Shown here: in pieces, positions 56,801 through 64,000 of the stretch | Layout of the letters: each line of letters starts with the position of its first letter | Numbering within the stretch: position 1 is the stretch's first letter | Origin: Fasciola hepatica | Taxonomy: Eukaryota > Platyhelminthes > Trematoda > Plagiorchiida > Fasciolidae | Direction: 5' to 3' | DNA: 64,000 bases | Assembly (NCBI GenBank): GCA_948099385.1 | Contig: CANUEZ040000164.1 | Location: 1,192,501-1,256,500, forward strand | Program-made: the position numbers and the translations under genes | Notes under the pieces: model-generated | Databases searched by the model: none | What the model saw: only the letters and a program-made list of their open reading frames with translations | Told to the model about the DNA's origin: nothing

Positions 56801-57900
56801 TACGTAAACCCCGTGCCATCTCAACCGCAGAGCACAGCATGCCTTTGTTCTCAACCAAGCACAAACTTAACTTTGTTGATGTTGATGGTGTTTGTGGTCG
56901 ATTTATCAATAAACTAGCTGGGCTTTCTACAAATACAGGCCACAGACTACATTCTCCGCTCTTGGGCCCAACCTTCAGTGGCTCCGGAGAATAAAACTCA
57001 AACTGGCAGTTTTTTTCAACCTGCTCCATAAAAAGCTGAATCAATAAGTCACCTACTTTTCAGTGCAAACATCACACCAGCTACAAGATAGGGAGCATCT
57101 TATAACGATCCCTGATCCTCGGACATCCCGAACGCGAAACTACTCCCTCGGTAGATAAGCATTTTCGTGAAAACGACCATCAGCAGTTATTCACTCAATT
57201 GATTCTCTAGCCATACTTAAACACGGACCATAGGCAGCAGTGAACGCCAGAAGCTAAGCCCTCTCCCAACTCCGTATGCGACTACTGATAGAGCCTACTG
57301 GGAGACTGGCTGATGCTAGTCTGAACCATCGATGATCATTTGATTGTACCTCACCGTTCACTGTCGCTGACCGCAGCTGAGTATAGACGTACTAATATAC
57401 TAGGCCCATATTTTGATTGCCGCTACTTGGATTGGCCACAATACTTCTGAAGTCGTCCTTCAGTAAGCACATTACCACCAGTTGATTAAATGATGGTCCC
57501 AGAACAATATCAGCGCTACCTCTGCCCTAGTCTTAAAATAAGTGTCGCTCATCCAGAATATCCAATTTGTCATACTGCTTAACCTCTACCTAGCCGTCCC
57601 ACTTAACCGAAACATCACATATACATCGTTCAACTATTCTCTTCTTACCAACAAGCTCAAGTGTTAGCCCCTACTGAATGCCGATTGTCCGCCCGTACAA
57701 CGCCACGGATTCCTCCTAGGATTGACCAATATAGGTCGTTTGATGCTCAGTCACAAATAACGTTCATAATTTGTTTGCAGTGTACATGTATCACCACATG
57801 TTGTGTTGAAGACAGCCTGCTCAAATAGCACCCAAACGTTGTCTGACTCTGTCACTTTCAGAAACGGGCGTCAGGTGTGCATTCCCTGAGCGCTGGAAAC
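53896..57900. other. Four kilobases without a recognised gene
   Basis: Open frames of 117-150 codons (for example 54592-55020 +, 55494-55946 +, 56691-57044 -) have no domain I can name, no clear splice context, and overlap frames on the other strand. The area probably consists of old repeats. Confidence 0.35.
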
Positions 57901-58169
57901 TTTTAAGACTCTCCCAAATTAAGTCAGGTTCTGCTCCCGAGTAGGGTCTATGGCACTTGGTCCTCGGTTAGTAACACGATAATTAATATACTCCGCGGAG
58001 TGCAAAAGAGCAGGGCCCAAGACACTGGAGTGGAATAACGTGCGTATAGGAGAAACGCAAACCGCGTGCAGACGGTGTGCAAGGTGGATCAGACGGCACC
58101 ACCAAGTTTGGTAATTGATCAGATAAACAAATTCGTTAGTCTCACTTATTGTGTGTTGTATCGGTAACA
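57901..58169 (-). repeat. 3' LTR of Gypsy D
   Basis: Matches 63659-63927 at equal length. In element orientation it starts TGTTACCGATACAACACAC and contains CTCCGCGGAGTATATTAATT, a likely TATA region. Confidence 0.75.
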
Positions 58170-58773
58170 CTACAGGATTACCCCTGGAAGGCCGACGCAG
58201 TTGGCCCTCGACCTGTGATGGGTACGTGGGCTTCGGTGGTGAGAGACATCTTCCGTGCATCGCGCCGCTATCGAACACAACAACGAAGCCAGCACGAGCC
58301 GTTCCCCATGACTGAGGCTTGTTGTTGTGCACCGATCGTAAAAGTGCTTCCTCCCTGCCATTAAATCTGACCTGGGTAGACTTTACTTGCTACTTGTCTG
58401 TGATGACCGTGTTGTGCGGTTTGTCTCTGCCCGTATATACCAAAGGTTCATTTGTCTGTGGTTGTTACTTCTTCCGTAAACGAACCAATCCCCGGCATCA
58501 AATGAGTCCAGACGAGGTCTAATAAGCCTTGCGCTTGAGCCATGCGAGATCTTCGAAGTCCTTGTGGCTTTGTCCGACGAAAAAAGCTGGAAGGCAAGAA
58601 ACACGGGGAAGCTGCGCTTTGGAGTGCAGACAGATATTCGACCGAGGGAGACATACCGGAGAAATGCAGGCTGCCCCCACCCCAGTCGTGACCAACTATG
58701 TGGCTCTGCAGTCAAACAAAACTAAGCTATGTACAAGTTGAATATGAAGAGTAAGCCTAAAAGTATACAGTTG

Positions 58774-60300
58774 TTACAGATTCAGAAAGTCTCTTTGAAT
58801 GTCGCGACTGACGGCCGCGTCGATTTCTCCTTTTGACAGGTGCTGCTGTATCTTCTGTGGAGTTTGGTGTTGCAGCCTGTATTGAGGAGTCGTTGGTAAG
58901 GGTAACAGGCGCCCATCCAGGATGATCAGCCGAAGGGCTGGAGCAGATGAGGCATTAGGCTGGCTGTTCGCGGATTCCTGCTCCGACGAAGGCTGGCTTA
59001 AGGCGATCCACACTGAAGGTCTCTTTCTTGCCTCCGACCTCTGCTACAAACTTCTTTTCTTTTCTTTGGACGACGCGGAACTGGCCAGAGTAATCCGTTT
59101 GTAATGGTGGTAACACTGCATCCACTCGAACAAACATATAGCAGGCAATAGCTAGAGTCATATGTGCACAGGTACTGAGAATTTGTTCTCGTGGCGGGGT
59201 GTGCCCTACCACCAAAATTTGGTGTGGCAACAGTCGCGCGTAATCCCCGTTATTAAAACTCACAGGTGGTTGTAAAGAAAACAACTCAGCATGAAGTCGT
59301 ACCATGCAACCGTAAACCAGTTCAACTGCAGTAGAATCCATGTCGACTTTAACGGCGTTACACAGTCCCAATGGGGCCATCGGTAGAACTTCTCTCCGTA
59401 AACGGTTATCACGAGCTCGGATGGTAGCTTTTTCTCGGCGATGGAATCGCTCCCCCATGCCATTGGCCTGAGGATGATGCCCCTCTGCCCCACTGTGTCT
59501 GAAACCGAATGCGTTCATCAGCTCGTGAAAGGCCCTTTGAAAATGAGAACTGCGGTCAGTGGTCACGACAACAAGGCAACCGAACTGACTTACCCAAACA
59601 GTTAGAAACACTTCCGCAGCTTCCTGTGAGGTATGACGGGGAAAGAGTAAGGTCTATCACTAGCGAGTGAAACGATCCACACAAGTGTGGATGTGGATGC
59701 AGCCTTCGGATGACGGAAGGGGTCCCTGGGATGTCCACATGCGCGTGATGAAAAAATGCATCCGGCTCACAGAATGCGCTTAACGCAGATCTAGCATGAC
59801 AATGTTTTAAAGCTTTGGCATTGAAGACAAGCGGAGGCCCAAAGACGTACGTCAAGTTTGACACAAGGCCAAGCTAGTCTCTCAGTGACTAGTTCCACTG
59901 AGACAGTCACACCAGGGCTGGATTAGTTGTGGAGGCTGATAAAACATTTTGGCGACAACTGGCATGAACTAGTAGTCGGGGTCGACTCTGTGACACATCG
60001 CAAATACAATTTGCTTCCGAAATCGGAAGGGTTACTGGCCCCAGATACAAGGAGCTGTCTTTTCTGGGTTGCTCGATCTCAGGTTCAGCTTTTTGGGCCG
60101 CGGCAATCTCTTCTATGTCTATGCCCATGGGCACTGGGTCGGCGATATCGTGGACGCGTAAGAGGGCATCTAGTACTGGACTGTGTGCCTTAGAGGCGTG
60201 TCGAAAGTTCGTAGTAACCTGCAAAGCGTGGCCCAAGTGGCGGACCTCGCGTGGCGAACATCGTTAGAAGCTGACTATAGGGCATACACTAGTGGTTTAA
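58774..60300 (-). pseudogene. Gypsy D RNase H end and integrase relic
   Basis: Several minus-strand frames in order: DLKPLVYAL (60300-60270; T-D-H-K-P-L-x-Y-A-L in related elements), REVRHLGHALQVTTNFRH equivalents, a linker MGIDIEEIAAAQKAEPEIEQ, integrase FHHAHVDIPG with a damaged following stretch, then VVVTTDRSSHFQRAF (59580), GHHPQANGMGERFHRREKA (catalytic Glu region), VELVYGCMVRLHAE, and the C-terminus ETFSVDRLKPAFVGAG ending at 58774. Many stops and frame changes. Confidence 0.85.
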
Positions 60301-60313
60301 GATCTGTGAACAC

Positions 60314-62517
60314 TGTAACAACCGGCCGTGGAAAATCCCTCGGAAACACTGCAATTTCATTTTTTTTCTAATATCACTCACTCATATAAATTATTTACGT
60401 ATTTTATGCTTTGTATGTTTTCATGAACCAGCCATTGCTTGTTGGCGTCCAGCGTGATACCCTGTCATATCCTATTTTGGACCTGCTTATGGCAGAAAGG
60501 AGGGGAAAGAAAGACGGGTGCATCTTGACGTGCATAAAATCTCATGCCGTGCAACTTAAAGTTACGCATTCGATGGGCACTCACTCCTTTCTCCAGGCTC
60601 TGAAACTCTATCACCCGAATAGGCAAGCCCCCAGATATACACTCCGACAATGGGTCAGATGTTGTAGGAACTCAACGAGGATTGCAGAACCAAACTGAGG
60701 CTTATGGTATACGATGGAGCCTTAACTCCCCGAGGGCCAGTAACCTCGGCCGTGTGTGGAAACACCCGATCAGGTCTGTCGGACTAATACTGCTGTCGAC
60801 ATTGAACTACAACAGCCCGAAAATGAGAGACCGAGAACTGTGATGGCTGTGGTCGAGGGGATTATGAACCACCGCCCTCCAGTTTCAGTGTCTGCCAGTG
60901 ACCCTACCAGTCTGGCGCCCACCTCGAGCGACCCGCTGGCTTCAAGGTCGAAGGTATGTTTCTAATGGCTGGCAAACCTTCGTGACAGTTACCTACAACG
61001 GTGTAAGCGGCCAAATTATCCATCCAGAGTTTTTAGGAAGCCATGGGTACGAGAATATCTTCCAACCATGCGAACTCTACGGAAATGGCTAACCAAATGA
61101 GGATCACTTAAAGTTAGCGATGGAGTGATGATCTCCGACGAGCGTGATCATTTTCACGCACAACCCTTGAGTCTTGCCATGGACGTTTTCAGCTGCTCCA
61201 ACGAACTGTTGAGTACGGTCAAGGTGTGGGCCGACAATAGAATGTTGACTTGCTACTTGTGCAATGTCAGTCTCCTGGGGGGTGAAGAGGGACCGGCCGA
61301 AGCCACGGAATCAGTGGCCCGATAACGTTTAGCTGCAGGGTTCGCCCCAAACACCAAGCTCACGCAACTGTGCCATAGCATACATTCGTGTTATAACAAT
61401 TCTGTACGCATGTGCTCAAGAGTAAGTGTCGGTTATCGAACACACTATGAGTGAGTAGAACGTTTACCACAGAGTCCCGGTAGATCATTCAATCCCCTGA
61501 AAGCCCGATTATTGTGTGTTACTCGCTGAACTGTTCTATGGACCGCGATTATTGTTTTCGATATACACTCCCAGCGCCCTCAACTCATGTCATAGTACTC
61601 ATAGTTTCCCTTTTGACCGCTACACAGCTGGAGACGTTTCCCGCACGTGGCAGTAGTAGCGGCTTACTTACACATTCAAGTACACCTCTACTCACCCCAC
61701 CCACAAGTAAATAAAACAAGTTTCTGCTCGGTACCCTCATCAAGACATAACACTGCTTCACAATTTCCCATTTCGCTATTGACCTTGATGAGGACCGTTA
61801 TGTTTTTGATCACCACTGAGGTTTTTCCGCCCACATTCATCCACACAGACACACAAATACAAGTAGTCATTCACTAATGCTCCGTCAAAGACAGCACATT
61901 GATTCGGAATGTACACGTAGCCCTTTACGCCAACAGCCCAGCGGCAGTTTTCCCAAAAACACAAGTGAAAATCTCGTCGGCCTGGCCACCGGATCATGTA
62001 CGAACTTGAGCATGTGAGTAGAGTACAGATGCCAGCAGTATTGGTTAATCTCACTAACAGCAGGGTCTAGGTCGGTAGGGAGAATCAGTTCACCTATTCT
62101 GAACCCTCCACTCTGCCTGGATTCGGAGGGATTTTGATAAGCGGTGTGAAGAACGGATGTGGAAAATCCTTCGAATACACTACAGTTTCGTGTTTTCATG
62201 ATGTTAAACTCTCACATACAATATTTGTGTGTTTCCTAATACCTTATGTTTCTTTGGACCAACCTTTGTTTGTTTGCTCCCAATGCTCTACCTTGTCATA
62301 TCCCATCTTGGACCCGCGTGAAGCATCTGCTTGTCTCTCGTACGCCGTAAACTTGGAACTCGTTTCCTGAGTCCATGTGATCACGCAACTGAGGTTTGCA
62401 TGTGCTTTATTCCATGGCTCATTTATTAATCAAGTACGGTAGAATTAACGGATCAATCGTGTTTTAGTTTTGAGACTCCTTCGAACTCGACTACGTATTT
62501 CTCAAAAGCGTATCACA
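60314..62517 (+). mobile_element. Internally deleted BEL element nested in Gypsy D
   Basis: It starts with the first part of a BEL LTR (TGTAACAACCGGCCGTGG at 60314, running to about 60485). It then jumps into the integrase: TCIKSHAVQLKVTHSMGTHSF (60530-60595) parallels the full-length element, followed by a broken DDE region and, at 61125, MMISDERDHFHAQPLSLAMDV, the counterpart of the BEL Pol C-terminus (VVMIADERAHFSAW). It ends with a complete LTR at 62145-62517. Gag, protease, RT, RNase H and the rest of the 5' LTR are deleted. Confidence 0.85.
62145..62517 (+). repeat. 3' LTR of the nested BEL remnant
   Basis: About 373 bp, with TGTGAAGAACGGATGTGG at the start, CATCTTGGACCCGCG in the middle and CTCAAAAGCGTATCACA at the end. 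It is co-linear with the other BEL LTRs. Confidence 0.85.
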
Positions 62518-62519
62518 CA

Positions 62520-62745
62520 TGCTTCCTTTGGAATGACACTAATTGCTGCACATTTGTCAATTGGGTACAGGTTACTAGAAACTAAATACAAAACATGCAA
62601 CGGACGACTGCTTCTGTGGTCGCCGACCGCGTCAGTCGTCGAAACACGTCGAGTTATTAGTTTCCCTGTTCAGCAGCTGGGAATGTGCAACCAGTTTCAC
62701 AGATTCGGTCATGGTTCCCAAACCGTTCGTGATATCGACAGTACT
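62520..62745 (-). pseudogene. Gypsy D Gag zinc finger and protease remnant
   Basis: On the minus strand: PKYCRYHERFGNHDRICETG, then CTFPAAEQGN and a stop near 62655. This is a complete Cys-x2-His...Cys-x3-Cys finger of the CsRn1 type. Further on, DKCAAISVIPKEA (about 62555-62520) sits where the protease has D-T-G-A-x-x-S-V-I-P; two catalytic-loop residues are changed. The BEL LTR begins right behind it. Confidence 0.7.
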
Positions 62746-63644
62746 TTGGTCGAGATGGACTAAAGAAGCTGTCGAGTGAAGAGCATCTAAGGCGTTCACG
62801 TCGGTCAGTGATGTGATAAGGTTTATGGTTCATACAGTGAGAAGAATTAGGATTGGAAGAAGACAGCTACCAGAGTGCACTTGGAGTGGGTTTTTTGTGG
62901 GAACGGTGATCTGGGGTCTGCTTGGGTTTCTTGCGCAGTAATTTATCGGTGGTACCGTTCCGTATTGGAGTCTGCTAGTTTCTGTTAGGCTACCATGGAT
63001 AGGAGCCTAAAGCGGAGTCTGAATATTGATCGATAATGGCTGTACCCAAAACTCTTAAAGGACTTTGTTCTCTAAAATTTGTCCTGCCAGCAGCTTGACT
63101 TATCTTAGTAATGCACAGGGCTGCTTCCTACTTCTGTCCTTTGAATCAGCTGCTCTATTGCTGACGACTCTGACGGCGAAAGACAAGAGATCACATCTTT
63201 CTCATGACTGTGCAAGAATAGTTATTGAATATTGCGTAGCTTATCTGGGTAGCAAAGTCACGGGGAAATCAATCAATAGTCTACAAGAAACGAGTACATT
63301 CGCTTTGGGTTCTATGTCACAAACTCCGCCTTAAACATAAAGTATGAGTTGAGAGTCATCAATAAAACTTAGGTATGGCAAGGGAGGCTGTTAGAAAGAG
63401 ACCATTCCGGATCAGGCTTGCGGTTCTTGCCAGCCACAAGTGCAACAGCATATCAAATGCAAAGGTGGGTGTAAAAACCCGCCGGGTAACTTTAAAACGA
63501 CACTTAATGTCGACGAAAGAAATATATAAAACGAGTATGGTAGCAGAAATCTGCGTTTATAGTTTATATATCGGAACAAGTACATACATACATCAATGAA
63601 TTTTATTCAGCGACTTACGGGGATCCTTAGTAGGGTGAAGTTTT
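62746..63644 (-). other. Presumed Gag region and leader of Gypsy D
   Basis: By position this should hold the leader and Gag of element D (minus strand), but I can align no Gag motif. Open frames on either strand are short and not recognisable. Confidence 0.35.
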
Positions 63645-63658
63645 GTTCGGGTTCACCA
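63645..63658 (-). other. Primer binding site of Gypsy D
   Basis: TGGTGAACCCGAAC on the minus strand, next to the inner end of the right LTR. Same class as at 15218 and 25641. Confidence 0.6.
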
Positions 63659-63927
63659 GCTTAGGAGTCCTCTAAATTGAGTCAGGTTCTGCTCCCGAAT
63701 AGGGTCTATGGCACTTGGTCCTCGGTTAGTAACACGATAATTAATATACTCCGCGGAGTGCAAAAGAGCAGGGCCCAAGACACTGGAGTGGAATAACGTG
63801 CGTATAGGAGAAACGCAAACCGCGTGCAGACGGTGTGCAAGGCGGATCAGACGGCGCCACCAAGTTTGGTAATTGATCAGATAAACAAATTCGTTAGTCT
63901 TTCTAATTGTGTGTTGTATCGATAGCA
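63659..63927 (-). repeat. 5' LTR of Gypsy D
   Basis: Partner of 57901-58169, with equal length of 269 bp. The open frame within it (63653-63970) is incidental. Confidence 0.75.
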
Positions 63928-64000
63928 CTGCTGACCTTCCGTGTTTGATCCCCACACTTTCGTTTCCCACACTTTAAGCCAGCAACATCATCGATGGGCC

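Larger units (their letters stand above)
57901..63927 (-). mobile_element. CsRn1-like Gypsy element D, decayed and split by a BEL remnant
   Basis: Two direct repeats of 269 bp (57901-58169 and 63659-63927) fit as 3' and 5' LTR of a minus-strand element. Next to the right one, on the minus strand, lies TGGTGAACCCGAAC, a primer binding site like those of elements B and E. Between the LTRs, in minus order, are a Gag finger (about 62740-62660), a decayed protease site (about 62560-62520), then, after the nested BEL remnant, the end of RNase H (60300) and the integrase (about 60240-58774). The RT is missing. Target duplications were not found. The LTRs are well over 90 percent identical, although the interior is badly damaged. 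Confidence 0.7.

Noticed and set aside
56691..57044. 117-codon minus-strand frame as an exon
   Set aside because: No domain that I can name and no convincing splice sites.
63653..63970. 105-codon frame and its near copy at 57919-58332 as a small gene family
   Set aside because: The similarity is confined to the 269-bp repeat interpreted as the Gypsy D LTR.

Overview
The window looks like nuclear DNA of a flatworm, most likely a digenean trematode. Genes are split by introns. There is no operon layout, and I recognise no rRNA, tRNA or CRISPR. Most of the sequence is made of retrotransposon families typical of flukes: Gypsy elements with a CsRn1-like Cys-His-Cys-Cys Gag finger, other Gypsy elements, BEL/Pao, and RTE and CR1 LINEs. 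The species assignment is inference from this repertoire; the sequence does not prove it. The only host gene I can support is the 3' end of an FNDC3-type gene (fibronectin type III protein with a C-terminal membrane anchor) on the + strand. It has a 138-bp exon at 4864-5001, a 5.1-kb intron, and a terminal exon at 10100-10825, followed by a long pyrimidine-rich probable 3' UTR. Layout: 1-4863 is non-coding with an imperfect hairpin. The intron 5002-10099 holds a direct repeat pair, an RTE LINE whose 5' part is inverted, and a tRNA-derived SINE. From 14.4 to 31 kb is a nest of Gypsy elements: two Gag relics facing away from each other, an old Gypsy (element C, minus) split by a full-length Gypsy (A1, minus, 16789-21433, with TSD) and by a second, inverted, truncated copy (A2, plus, 22760-25227). 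A2 is cut short by a CsRn1-like Gypsy (B, plus, 25228 to about 29530). From 31073 to 37761 is a complete BEL/Pao element (minus) with 377-bp LTRs and a 5-bp TSD, inserted next to a relic Gypsy Pol C-terminus. From 39.2 to 41.85 kb is a 5'-truncated CR1 LINE (minus). From 43 to 57.9 kb is a mosaic of BEL LTRs, RTE pieces and unclassified repeat pairs. From 57.9 to 63.93 kb is a decayed CsRn1-like Gypsy (D, minus) with a BEL remnant nested inside it. Every transposon Pol or Gag seen carries at least one stop or frameshift, so nothing here is evidently autonomous. I found no sign of a new host system. The most informative signals are about transposon history: a 2.46-kb inverted pair whose interiors are almost identical while their LTRs differ by about 3 percent, two copies sharing the same disabling lesions, a twin-priming-like LINE inversion, and a BEL that appears recently inactivated.
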